From Nocardia terpenica (GTDB lineage: Bacteria; Actinomycetota; Actinomycetes; Mycobacteriales; Mycobacteriaceae): a DNA stretch of 64,000 bases. A program made the position numbers and the translations under genes. Below are positions 32,704-40,500 of this stretch, piece after piece; positions within the stretch are counted from its first letter, which is position 1; every line of letters begins with the position of its first letter. The notes under the pieces were generated by a model. That model ran no database searches, was not told where the DNA came from, and saw nothing but the letters and a program-made list of their open reading frames with translations. The stretch lies in contig NZ_JABMCZ010000002.1 in assembly GCF_013186535.1 (NCBI RefSeq), forward strand, positions 930,001 to 994,000, in the 5' to 3' direction.

Positions 32704-34117
32704 ATGAAGCGTAGGCGGCGTCATGGCGTGGCAGGGCCGTCGAATCCGGACCACCCAGCCGGTATCGCGCGCCGCGGTGATTGTCCGGAAGCCGGTCGCC
32801 CGCACCGAACAAGGCGTTGCGCAGCGTTCCCGGAACATATTCCGACGGATACGCACCGCGCTCGGTCAGCACCGGAATCACATGCCGCACAATATCTTCG
32901 AAACTCCCGGGCGTAATGGCGTACGCGAGATTGAAACCGTCCAGGTCGGTTTCGTCCACCCACTCCTGGAGCCGATCCGCGATCGTCTCCCCCGAACCCA
33001 CGAAAACCGGTCCCATGCCGCCGATTCCGGCCCAGCGGGCGATATCGCGCACCGTCCATTCCCGGCCGTCGTCGTCGAACTCCTGGAATGCCGCCACGGC
33101 CGACTGGATCGCATTGCTGTGCACCTGCCCGATGGGATCGTCCAGGTCGTACCCGGACAGGTCGATACCCATCCAGCCGGACATGAACACCAGCCCGCCC
33201 TCGACGCTGGCGTAGGACAGGTACTCCTCGTGCTTGCGCCGCGCCGCCTCGTCGGTGGCGTCGGTGACAATGGTCGACAGGGCGTAGATGCGGGCGGAGT
33301 AGCGGTCGCGACCGGCCGCCTCCAGGGCATCGCGGATGCGCGACACGGTCTGGGCCAGTACCCGTTTCGACGGCCCGGCGACGAAGATGGCCTCCGCGTT
33401 CTCCGCGGCGAAACGGGTGCCGCGCGGCGACGCGCCCGCCTGATAGATCACCGGGGTGCGCTGCGGCGACGGCTCGGACAGGTGGATGCCGGGCACGGTG
33501 AAATGCTCGCCCCGGTGCCCGATGTGATGCACCTTCGCGGGGTCCACGTAGATGCCCCGGGCCGCATCGCGAACCACCGCGTCGTCCTCCCAGGAGCCCT
33601 CCCACAGCTTGTACAGCACCTCCAGGTACTCGTCGGCCTGGTTGTAGCGCTCGTCGTGGTCGAGCTGATCGTCCGCGCCGAAATTGCGTGCGGCCGAGGG
33701 CAGATAGCCGGTCACCACGTTCCAGCCGATGCGGCCGCCGGTGAGGTGATCCAGCGTCGACAGCCGCCGGGCGAACGGATACGGATGCTCGAATCCGGTG
33801 CCGGTGGTGATGCCGAACCCCAGATGCGTGGTCGCCGCGGCCATCGCGGACACCAGCAGCAGTGGATCGGCCACCGGGATCTGCGCGCCCTGCCGCAGCG
33901 CGGCGATGTCGTTGCCGCCGTACACGTCGTAGGTGCCGAGCACGTCGGCGATGAAGATGCCGTCGAATCGCCCGCGCTCCAACAGCTTCGCCAGCTCGGT
34001 CCAGTAGCTCAGCTCCTTGTACCGGTGCGACTGATCGTCGGGGTGACGCCACAGCCCGGGCGACTGGTGGGCCACGCAGTTCATATCGAAGGCATTGAAT
34101 CGGATGCGCCGGGTCAT
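32702..34117 (-). CDS. NtaA/SnaA/DszA-family FMNH2-dependent monooxygenase
   Basis: A 471-residue monooxygenase of the NtaA/DszA group, distinct from the homologue at 14970-16334. Features are FNAFDMNCVAHQSPGLW, GRFDGIFIADVLGTYDVYGG, STLDHLTGGRIGWNVVTGYL, and the late TDLDGFNLAYAITPGSFEDIVRHVIPVL block that is very characteristic of the family. DszA-type members cleave C-S bonds in sulfones, which fits its coupling to an SfnB/DszC-like gene. The ATG at 34117 has AGGAGG eight bases upstream and overlaps the SfnB-like stop. The stop codon touches palindrome D2. Confidence 0.92.
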   Translation of the reverse strand: MTRRIRFNAFDMNCVAHQSPGLWRHPDDQSHRYKELSYWTELAKLLERGRFDGIFIADVLGTYDVYGGNDIAALRQGAQIPVADPLLLVSAMAAATTHLGFGITTGTGFEHPYPFARRLSTLDHLTGGRIGWNVVTGYLPSAARNFGADDQLDHDERYNQADEYLEVLYKLWEGSWEDDAVVRDAARGIYVDPAKVHHIGHRGEHFTVPGIHLSEPSPQRTPVIYQAGASPRGTRFAAENAEAIFVAGPSKRVLAQTVSRIRDALEAAGRDRYSARIYALSTIVTDATDEAARRKHEEYLSYASVEGGLVFMSGWMGIDLSGYDLDDPIGQVHSNAIQSAVAAFQEFDDDGREWTVRDIARWAGIGGMGPVFVGSGETIADRLQEWVDETDLDGFNLAYAITPGSFEDIVRHVIPVLTERGAYPSEYVPGTLRNALFGAGDRLPDNHRGARYRLGGPDSTALPRHDAAYAS

Positions 34118-35334
34118 CGCGCCGCCTCCTTCGCCGGACGTTCCCCCGCGCTCCACGCGAACGGGAGCTCGGTGTCATTGAGCAGGAAATCGCCTATGGC
34201 GCGGGCCTTCTGGATCGCCGGGTTGTGCACCGAGACGGTGCGGGCATTGCGCCAGTGCCGGTCCAGCCGCAGCCGCTCCGATACCACCGATGCGCCGCCC
34301 ACCTCGAAAAGCTGTGTGGTGGCGGCGAGTACGACGTCGATGACGGACAGCTGCGCCTGCGCCGCCGCGAGTTCGACCGTGCGCAAGGCTTTCTCGTCGG
34401 TCGCACCCGTGTCGAGCACCTCGTCCAGCAGCTCGGCGACCGCCAGGACCGTCGCCCGCGCGGTGAACGCGGCCGCGGACAACCGGCCGATCACCTGCTG
34501 CACCAGGGGATCCTCGCGAGGCAGCTCCGCAGCGGCGTGGGTGTAGCTGCGGGTCCGCGCGGCCACCCAGTCGCGGGCGTCCTGCTCGGCGCGGCGCGCG
34601 ATCCCGGCCAGCACCGACAGCTGCACCAGTTGCAGATACGAGGTGGCGTAGGTGGGACCGCCGACCCCGTAGCCCGGCCCGAGAATACGATCCTCGGGAA
34701 CCGCCACCCCCGTGAATTCCGTTGTGCCACTGGCCGTCAGGCGCTGCCCGAACCCATCCCAGTCGTCGTGCTGGCGCACCCCCTCGGCCCGCGCGTCGAC
34801 CAGCACCGATACCCGCTCCCCGTCCCGATCGGCGGCGGTGAGGATGTAGTCGGCGTACAGCGAGCCCGTGCTGTAGTACTTGACCCCGTCCAGCAGCCAG
34901 CGCTCGCCGTCGCGGGTCAGACGGGTCCGGTAGCGGTCGACCGCGCCCACCCCCGGCTCGGTAATGGCATTGCCGACCAGCGCCCCGTCCGCCACCGCGC
35001 GCAACCAGTGCTCGCGCGCCGGGCCGGGCGCGGCCAGCAACTGGTCCTCCACGAAGGAGAAGTGCACCCGCAGCGCCTGCGGCAGATTCGATTCGGCCGC
35101 CGCCAGATCAATGAGCAGCGCGAACAACTGGCGCACACTCGCGCCGAACCCGCCGTACTCGACGGGCACCCGCAACGCCCCGAACCGGGCCTCCCGCAAC
35201 CACCCGACCTCCTCGTAGGGCAGGCGGCGATCGATCTCCCTATCGACCGCCCCCACGGCGATCCGATCGAAGACGGGTGCGAAAACAGCATGCAAATCCT
35301 GGCCCGATCCGGACCGAGCAGCAGTGGAGGTCAT
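34114..35334 (-). CDS. SfnB/DszC-like acyl-CoA-dehydrogenase-fold monooxygenase
   Basis: A 406-residue flavoprotein paralogous to the SfnB-type protein at 28221-29648. Matching blocks are FGALRVPVEYGGFGASVRQL, ALVGNAITEPGVGAVDRYRT, LDGVKYYSTGSLYADYIL, DDWDGFGQRLTASGTTEFTG and the C-terminal RLDRHWRNARTVSVHNPAIQKARAIGDFLL. The compact helix connection DEVLDTGATDEKALRT shows the normal length of the region that is expanded in its paralogue. Together with the downstream DszA-like gene it looks like a DszC/DszA-style sulfoxidation and C-S cleavage pair. The start ATG at 35334 lacks a strong Shine-Dalgarno. Confidence 0.88.
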   Translation of the reverse strand: MTSTAARSGSGQDLHAVFAPVFDRIAVGAVDREIDRRLPYEEVGWLREARFGALRVPVEYGGFGASVRQLFALLIDLAAAESNLPQALRVHFSFVEDQLLAAPGPAREHWLRAVADGALVGNAITEPGVGAVDRYRTRLTRDGERWLLDGVKYYSTGSLYADYILTAADRDGERVSVLVDARAEGVRQHDDWDGFGQRLTASGTTEFTGVAVPEDRILGPGYGVGGPTYATSYLQLVQLSVLAGIARRAEQDARDWVAARTRSYTHAAAELPREDPLVQQVIGRLSAAAFTARATVLAVAELLDEVLDTGATDEKALRTVELAAAQAQLSVIDVVLAATTQLFEVGGASVVSERLRLDRHWRNARTVSVHNPAIQKARAIGDFLLNDTELPFAWSAGERPAKEAAR

Positions 35335-35413
35335 ACCCGACGATTGCGCGACCACGGGTTTTGCTCACGGGTTAGGCGCATCGGGATCGAAACACCACCC
35401 GGCTCGCCCCACG

Positions 35414-35447
35414 GGTGCACCGTATGATCCCGCCGGTGCACCTTATG
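35414..35447. promoter_or_regulatory. Direct repeat of GGTGCACC palindrome, 21-bp spacing
   Basis: Two copies of GGTGCACC (35414-35421 and 35435-35442) are followed by GTATG and TTATG. The 21-bp spacing equals two helical turns, which suits a pair of regulator dimers on one DNA face. The site is 80-110 bp upstream of the SfnB/DszA-type operon. The rest of 35335-35502 shows no gene. Confidence 0.45.
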
Positions 35448-35502
35448 TGCTGGGGACAACAGGCCGGGATCGTGGGGCCTATCGGCCGGAGATCGGCCCG
35501 TA

Positions 35503-36207
35503 CTACTTCGCCGGGGTGAACGGCGCGTTGATGGTGGTGAAGTACTGCACCGCAGCGGCGATGGCCACCGGAGCCGTCACCAGCAACTGGCCCGCCAAAG
35601 TGCCCAACGCACCCACGGCGATGATCCCGCCCAAGCAGCCGATCACAGCCGCCGGAACGAACGCACCGAACAGACCGACGATCGCTGCGGCGGCCACCGT
35701 GGCACCGGCAATTCCACCCAGGACGCAACCCACCGCACCGCCGCTCAGTCCGCCGATCAGGGTGCCGATGGTGGCGCCGGTGGCGATGGTGTCCTTCATC
35801 CGGTTCCAGGCGGCTTGTTCGCGGTCGTAGGGGGTCTTCCACGGCGCGGTGTCCTGGTAGGGCAGATCCACCGGCTTGTAGACCGCGTGCGCCAGATCGA
35901 ACTGCGGGGTCAGCGTCGCGGTGCGACCGGCGATATCGGCCGCGATCGGGAACTCGAAATCATCCACACGGAACTTCAGATCGGTACCCGCGAGGGTCGC
36001 CCCATCGGCCGCCTTGATCTTGAAGACACCGTTCTCGACATCCAACGACCCGGCATCGGTCTGGATGATCGTCGACTTGTCGGTCGTCGTGGCCTTGTAG
36101 TTGACGGCACCGGCATCGTCGGCCGGGGCCGCGTTCACAGTTCCGGCCGTAATGCCGAGAGCCGCGCTCACCAGCGCGGCGACCACGGCGAGTTTCCTCA
36201 TCTTCAC
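35503..36207 (-). CDS. Secreted hypothetical protein, Gly/Ala-rich C-terminus
   Basis: A 234-residue exported protein with a signal peptide (LAVVAALVSAALGITAGTVNAAPA), a small beta-rich middle part (VDDFEFPIAADIAGRTATLTPQ) and a C-terminal half of hydrophobic Gly/Ala segments that could insert in a membrane (ATIGTLIGGLSGGAVGCVLG). It ends VQYFTTINAPFTPAK. This plan recalls Nocardia and Rhodococcus secreted proteins of unknown function (possibly DUF8020), which I cannot confirm. A GTG at 36207 has GAGG eight bases upstream. A degenerate copy of its 3' end lies at 36418-36500. Confidence 0.7.
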   Translation of the reverse strand: MKMRKLAVVAALVSAALGITAGTVNAAPADDAGAVNYKATTTDKSTIIQTDAGSLDVENGVFKIKAADGATLAGTDLKFRVDDFEFPIAADIAGRTATLTPQFDLAHAVYKPVDLPYQDTAPWKTPYDREQAAWNRMKDTIATGATIGTLIGGLSGGAVGCVLGGIAGATVAAAAIVGLFGAFVPAAVIGCLGGIIAVGALGTLAGQLLVTAPVAIAAAVQYFTTINAPFTPAK

Positions 36208-36351
36208 GAGCTGTTCCTCATCTTCAGGGCCGCGGCGGCTACCACGGCGCAGGCGCAATCCTGCGACACGAGTGAGGAAAATGAAACCCCCGAAAGGAGA
36301 TTCATCGCAGCGAATCTTTCATCTGAAATCTTTCATAACGCGAGGCCCGTC

Positions 36352-36381
36352 CCCCGCCCGGCACTGCGCTCCCGGGCGGGG
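36352..36381. terminator. GC-rich hairpin downstream of degenerate gene copy
   Basis: CCCCGCCCGG (36352-36361) and CCGGGCGGGG (36372-36381) form a 10-bp stem with loop CACTGCGCTC. A second hairpin (GTCGGCG ... CGCCGAC) follows to about 36410. On the minus strand both lie right after the stop of the gene remnant at 36418, so they look like its former terminator. Confidence 0.5.
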
Positions 36382-36417
36382 TCGGCGTCCCCGGCGGCAC
36401 TCCGCCGACCTCCTCAT

Positions 36418-36500
36418 TTACCGATCGGTCGTGAACACCCACTTGGCCAGGGTGAACAGTGCATTAATTGTTGTGAAAGCCCAACTAGCGGCTAGCTTCT
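36418..36500 (-). pseudogene. Degenerate copy of the 3' end of the secreted-protein gene
   Basis: Minus-strand reading gives AFTTINALFTLAKWVFTTDR and a stop, closely resembling the VQYFTTINAPFTPAK end of the gene at 35503-36207. DNA identity is visible over about 40 bp. No signal peptide or start remains. It indicates a tandem duplication followed by decay, and is shorter and more diverged than a functional gene. Confidence 0.5.
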
Positions 36501-36643
36501 GGCAAATTCCATGGTCCGTGCAGGGTTGCAACCACGCAGATTTCAACCAGTGACCCGCGCGGCGTCGAAGAGCACCATCGACCCCGGGCTGCCGACCGCT
36601 CGGCACCGCCGACACAGCCGCCACCATTGCACGAGGTTTTGCG

Positions 36644-37459
36644 TTGTCTTCACTTGCCCTGCGGTCGACTCCCGCTCGACTCCCGCGTCGGTCGAACCCG
36701 CAGTGGTCCCGGCTGACCCGGCTGATCAGTCCGGTGCTGATCGTCGTCATATGGCAAATTGCCAGCAGCACAGGGGTGTTGCCGTCGCGGCTGCTGGCCG
36801 CGCCCACCACCGTGGTCGGCACGGCGCTCGATCTGATCCGGGACGGCACGCTGCCGCACGCGATCTCGATCTCGCTGCAGCGGGCCGCGATCGGCTTCGT
36901 CATCGGCGCGCTGCTCGGCGTCGGCCTGGCCCTGCTCGCGGGGCTCAGCCTGTTCGGCGAGCAGCTCATCGACCCGCCGGTGCAGATGCTGCGCACCCTG
37001 CCGTTCTACGGCCTGATCCCGCTGCTGATCCTGTGGTTCGGCATCGGCGAGCTGCCCAAGATCGTGCTGGTCGCGTTCGGCGTGGCAGTTCCGCTGTACC
37101 TCAACACCTTCGCCGGTATCCGCGGGGTGGACCCCAAGCTGGCCGAGCTCGCCCGGGTGCAGCGGCTGTCGCGGTGGGGGCTGATCCGGCACATCGTGCT
37201 GCCCGGCGCGCTGCCGCAGGCGCTGGTCGGACTGCGGCAGTCGCTCGGCGTGGCCTGGCTCGCGCTCATCGTCGCCGAACAGGTGAATGCCGATGCGGGC
37301 CTGGGCTTTCTGATCAACGACGCCCGCGAATTCCTGCGCACCGACGTGATCGTCGTCGGTCTGCTCGTGTACAGCCTGCTCGGGCTGATCACCGATGCCG
37401 CTGTGCGGCTGATCGAAAGGAGGGCCCTGGCATGGCGACGCGGCTTCTTGGGGAACTGA
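36644..37459 (+). CDS. ssuC: Sulfonate ABC transporter permease SsuC
   Basis: A 271-residue permease of the SsuC/TauC class. It has six helices and the coupling loop ELARVQRLSRWGLIRHIVLPGALPQALVGLRQSLGVAWLALIVAEQ (in pieces), with the typical DPPVQMLRTLPFYGLIPLLILWFG segment before it. It forms the membrane channel for alkanesulfonates. The start is a TTG preceded by GAGG seven bases away. It is the first gene of a four-gene plus-strand ssuCBAD operon, and its 3' end overlaps ssuB by 28 bp. The SsuC-SsuB-SsuA-SsuD order differs from the E. coli ssuEADCB order. Confidence 0.93.
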   Translation: MSSLALRSTPARLPRRSNPQWSRLTRLISPVLIVVIWQIASSTGVLPSRLLAAPTTVVGTALDLIRDGTLPHAISISLQRAAIGFVIGALLGVGLALLAGLSLFGEQLIDPPVQMLRTLPFYGLIPLLILWFGIGELPKIVLVAFGVAVPLYLNTFAGIRGVDPKLAELARVQRLSRWGLIRHIVLPGALPQALVGLRQSLGVAWLALIVAEQVNADAGLGFLINDAREFLRTDVIVVGLLVYSLLGLITDAAVRLIERRALAWRRGFLGN

Positions 37460-38217
37460 CCGACGCCGATGTCGTTCCCGCCGACCGCATTCCGGCCGCG
37501 GAGGCGGCGGTCGCACGAATCGCGGGGCTGTCCAAGGCGTTCGGCGAGCGCACCGTGCTCGACGGGATCGACCTCGATATCGCCCGCGGCGAATTCGTCG
37601 CCCTGCTGGGCCGCAGCGGCACCGGAAAGTCCACCCTGCTGCGCGTGCTGGCCGGGCTGGACGGCGACCACCGCGGCGAGGTGACCGTCACCGGCGAGGT
37701 GGCCGTCGCCTTCCAGGAGCCGCGGCTGGTGCCGTGGAAACGCGTGCACGCCAATGTGACTCTGGGCCTGCAGGTTCCCGATCCGGTCCGGGCCGCGGGC
37801 GAGGCACTCGCCGAGGTCGGGCTCGCCGACCGCGCCGACGCCTGGCCGCTGACGCTGTCCGGCGGCGAGGCGCAGCGGGCCTCGCTGGCCCGGGCACTGG
37901 TTCGCGACCCTGACCTGCTGCTGCTCGACGAGCCGTTCAGCGCCCTGGACGCCCTGACCCGCATCACGATTCACACCCTGGTGCTGGAGCTGTGGGCCCG
38001 GCACCGGCCCGGCGTGCTGCTGGTGACCCACGACGTGGACGAGGCGCTGCTGCTCGCCGATCGCGCGCTGGTGCTGGCCGACGGCGGCCTGGCCCGCGAG
38101 ATCCGCGTCGACCTGCCGCGCCCGCGCCGCCGCGACCACCCGCGCTTCACCGCCCTGCGCGCGGAACTACTCGCCGAACTCGGCGTGGCCACCACCGATT
38201 CCGAAGGAACCGCATGA
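37432..38217 (+). CDS. ssuB: Sulfonate ABC transporter ATPase SsuB
   Basis: A 261-residue ATPase: Walker A GRSGTGKS, Q-loop AFQEPRLVPWKRV (typical for the SsuB/TauB/NrtD group), signature LSGGEAQRASLARAL, Walker B LLLLDEPFSALDAL and H-switch THDVDEALLLAD. It energises sulfonate import through SsuC. The ATG at 37432 has AGGAGG about nine bases upstream. Its stop overlaps the ssuA start (ATGA). The N-terminal ~25 residues before the nucleotide domain are a short extension. Confidence 0.94.
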   Translation: MATRLLGELTDADVVPADRIPAAEAAVARIAGLSKAFGERTVLDGIDLDIARGEFVALLGRSGTGKSTLLRVLAGLDGDHRGEVTVTGEVAVAFQEPRLVPWKRVHANVTLGLQVPDPVRAAGEALAEVGLADRADAWPLTLSGGEAQRASLARALVRDPDLLLLDEPFSALDALTRITIHTLVLELWARHRPGVLLVTHDVDEALLLADRALVLADGGLAREIRVDLPRPRRRDHPRFTALRAELLAELGVATTDSEGTA

Positions 38218-39212
38218 TCTCCCGCCGCCTGTTCGCCGCCCTCGCCCTCACCGCCGTGGTCGCGACCGCGTGCGGCACCGGCGACGGCCCGGACACCGCG
38301 GTGCGCGCCGACGGCACGGTCGACCTGTCCCGGGTGACCCTGCACATCGGCGACCAGAAGGGCACCGGCCTGCAGGCCCTGCTCGATGCCGCCGGTGAGC
38401 TGAAATCCATTCCGTACAAGATCGAATGGTCGCAGTACAACTCGGGGCCGCCGATGCTGGAGGCGATCAACGCGGGCGCAGTCGACTTCGGCGGCGTCGG
38501 CAACTCGCCGCCGGTGTTCGCGGCCGCGGCTAAGTCGGCGATCAAGATCGTCAGCAGCTATCGGGCGGGCACCGAGGGGCAAGCCGTTCTGGTGCCGAAG
38601 GATTCGCCGCTGCGCACAGCAACTGACCTGCGCGGCAAGAAGATCGCGGTCACCAAGGGCAGTTCCGCTCACCACCAACTGCTTTCGGTGCTGACCAAGA
38701 ACGGCTTGTCGTTCACCGACATTCAGCCGCAGTACCTGCAACCCGCCGACGCCCTGGCGGCGCTGACCACCGGCCGCGTCGACGCCTGGGCCATCTGGGA
38801 TCCCTACACCGCGCAGGGCCAGCAGCAGTCCGGCGCGCGAATCCTGGTGGACGGCACCGGCTATGTGAACGGTGACTCGTTCTACGTGGCGAGCGCCAAG
38901 GCCCTCGGCAGCAAGTCCCGCACGGCCGCGATCCGCGATCTGGCCGCCCGCATCCAGCGGGCGCACACCTGGGTGAACGGCCACCTCGACGACTGGGCCA
39001 CCACCTACGCGCAGACCTCCGGGCTTCCGCGGGAGGTCACCGAGGTGGCCGTGAAACGCAGCCGCTACCAGGATCATCCGCTCGACCCGGCGACCGTCGC
39101 CGGGGAGCAGCAGGTGGCCGATCTGTTCGCGGCGGCGGGCCTGATCCCCAACAAGGTGACGATCTCCGACTACGTCGACACCCGCTTCAACGACCTCTTC
39201 CCCACGCCCTGA
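38214..39212 (+). CDS. ssuA: Sulfonate-binding lipoprotein SsuA
   Basis: A 332-residue solute-binding protein. The signal sequence ends in a lipobox-like AVVATAC, so the mature protein is probably lipid-anchored. The SsuA/TauA fold is shown by LEAINAGAVDFGGVGNSPPVFAAAA, KKIAVTKGSSAHHQLLSVLTK and GRVDAWAIWDPYTAQGQ, which line the ligand cleft. It captures alkanesulfonates for SsuBC. The start overlaps the ssuB stop. It is the only ABC substrate-binding protein encoded in the window. Confidence 0.94.
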   Translation: MISRRLFAALALTAVVATACGTGDGPDTAVRADGTVDLSRVTLHIGDQKGTGLQALLDAAGELKSIPYKIEWSQYNSGPPMLEAINAGAVDFGGVGNSPPVFAAAAKSAIKIVSSYRAGTEGQAVLVPKDSPLRTATDLRGKKIAVTKGSSAHHQLLSVLTKNGLSFTDIQPQYLQPADALAALTTGRVDAWAIWDPYTAQGQQQSGARILVDGTGYVNGDSFYVASAKALGSKSRTAAIRDLAARIQRAHTWVNGHLDDWATTYAQTSGLPREVTEVAVKRSRYQDHPLDPATVAGEQQVADLFAAAGLIPNKVTISDYVDTRFNDLFPTP

Positions 39213-39226
39213 AGGGAGTAGCTCGA

Positions 39227-40372
39227 ATGAGCCTGTCTTTCCACTGGTTTCTGCCCACCTATGGTGACTCCCGCAATCTGATCGCGGGCGGTCACGGCAC
39301 GTCGATGGCGGGCGACCGCCCGGCGTCGCTGCGCTATCTCAACCAGATCGCCGGTGCCGCGGAGGAAAACGGCTTCGAGGCGGTGCTCACCCCGACCGGC
39401 GCGTGGTGCGAGGACGCCTGGCTCACCACCGCCATGCTGGTGGAGACCACCGAGACGCTGAAGTTCCTGGTGGCCTTCCGGCCCGGGCTGGTCAGCCCCA
39501 CGCTGGCCGCCCAGATGGCGGGCACCTTCCAGCGGCATTCGGGCGGGCGGCTGCTGCTCAATGTGGTCACCGGCGGTGAGCCGCACGAGCAGCGCGCCTA
39601 CGGCGACTTCCTGAGCAAGGACGAACGCTACGAGCGCACCGGCGAATTCCTGCACGTGGTGCGGGAGCTGTGGCAGTCGCGGGAGCCGATCTCGTTCGCG
39701 GGCAAGCACATCCGGGTGGACGACGCGCTGCTGAACAATCATCCCGATCCCCTCCTCCCGGTGTTCTTCGGCGGCTCGTCCGAGGCCGCCGGGCCGGTCG
39801 CCGCCCGCTACGCCGACACCTATCTGACCTGGGGCGAGCCACTGTTCGCGGTGAGCAAGAAGCTGGAGTGGATCCGCCGCCTCGCCGTCGACCAGGGCCG
39901 CATCCTCAGCTACGGCCTGCGCATCCACGTCATCTCCCGCGACACCTCCGAGCAGGCCTGGGCCGAGGCCGACCGCCTGCTGGAGGCCATCGATCCCGCG
40001 GATATCGAACGCGTGCAGGCGAATCTGGCCCGCAGCGAATCCGAGGGCCAGCGGCGCATGCTCGAACTACACGGCGGCAACACGGACCGCCTGGAGATCG
40101 CCCCGAACCTGTGGGCCGGAGTGGGCCTGGTCCGCGGCGGCGCGGGCACCGCCCTGGTCGGCTCGCACGAGGAGGTCGCCGAGCGCCTCATCGAATACTC
40201 GCGCCTCGGTATCACGCACTTCATCCTCTCGGGCTATCCCCATGTGGAGGAGGCGTACTGGTTCGGCGAGGGTGTCCTTCCGATCCTGGAACGCCGGGGG
40301 GTGTGGAAGCATCCGTCGCGACGCGAAATCCGCCCTGCGGGTACGCCATTCGCGGCGGCTGCGACCAGCTGA
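39227..40372 (+). CDS. ssuD: FMNH2-dependent alkanesulfonate monooxygenase SsuD
   Basis: A 381-residue TIM-barrel monooxygenase that splits alkanesulfonates into an aldehyde and sulfite. Characteristic regions are FHWFLPTYGDSR, EENGFEAVLTPTGAWCEDAWLT, AFRPGLVSPTLAAQMAGTFQRHSGGRL, VVTGGEPHEQRAYGDFLSKDERY and LSGYPHVEEAYWFGEGVLP. The Cys and His positions expected in SsuD are present. GGGAG lies nine bases before the ATG. The FMN reductase partner is not in this operon; the reductases at 27174-28194 could serve it. The gene ends just before palindrome pair E. Confidence 0.94.
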   Translation: MSLSFHWFLPTYGDSRNLIAGGHGTSMAGDRPASLRYLNQIAGAAEENGFEAVLTPTGAWCEDAWLTTAMLVETTETLKFLVAFRPGLVSPTLAAQMAGTFQRHSGGRLLLNVVTGGEPHEQRAYGDFLSKDERYERTGEFLHVVRELWQSREPISFAGKHIRVDDALLNNHPDPLLPVFFGGSSEAAGPVAARYADTYLTWGEPLFAVSKKLEWIRRLAVDQGRILSYGLRIHVISRDTSEQAWAEADRLLEAIDPADIERVQANLARSESEGQRRMLELHGGNTDRLEIAPNLWAGVGLVRGGAGTALVGSHEEVAERLIEYSRLGITHFILSGYPHVEEAYWFGEGVLPILERRGVWKHPSRREIRPAGTPFAAAATS

Positions 40373-40398
40373 CCTGACGTCATCCAGATCCTCCTGGT

Positions 40399-40500
40399 GA
40401 TTCCGGCGTGCTTTTGGCCGGAATCGGGTGAGAAGATCCCGGCCAAAAACACGCCGGGATCATGAAATTGGGGCTAGCCCGGATCATGAAATTGGGGCTA
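40399..40500. repeat. Palindrome pair E with 24-bp duplication
   Basis: E1: GATTCCGGC (40399-40407), loop GTGCTTTTG, GCCGGAATC (40417-40425). E2: GATCCCGGC (40435-40443), loop CAAAAACAC, GCCGGGATC (40453-40461), nine bases from E1 and in opposite orientation. From 40453 a 24-bp unit beginning with the E2 right arm (GCCGGGATCATGAAATTGGG plus GCTA) is present twice. The array reaches the stop codon of the membrane protein at 40498. Confidence 0.87.

Noticed and set aside
36418..36996. Minus-strand ORF of ~190 codons overlapping the ssuC start
   Set aside because: Only its last ~25 codons resemble a protein (the decayed gene copy). The rest is antisense to ssuC.
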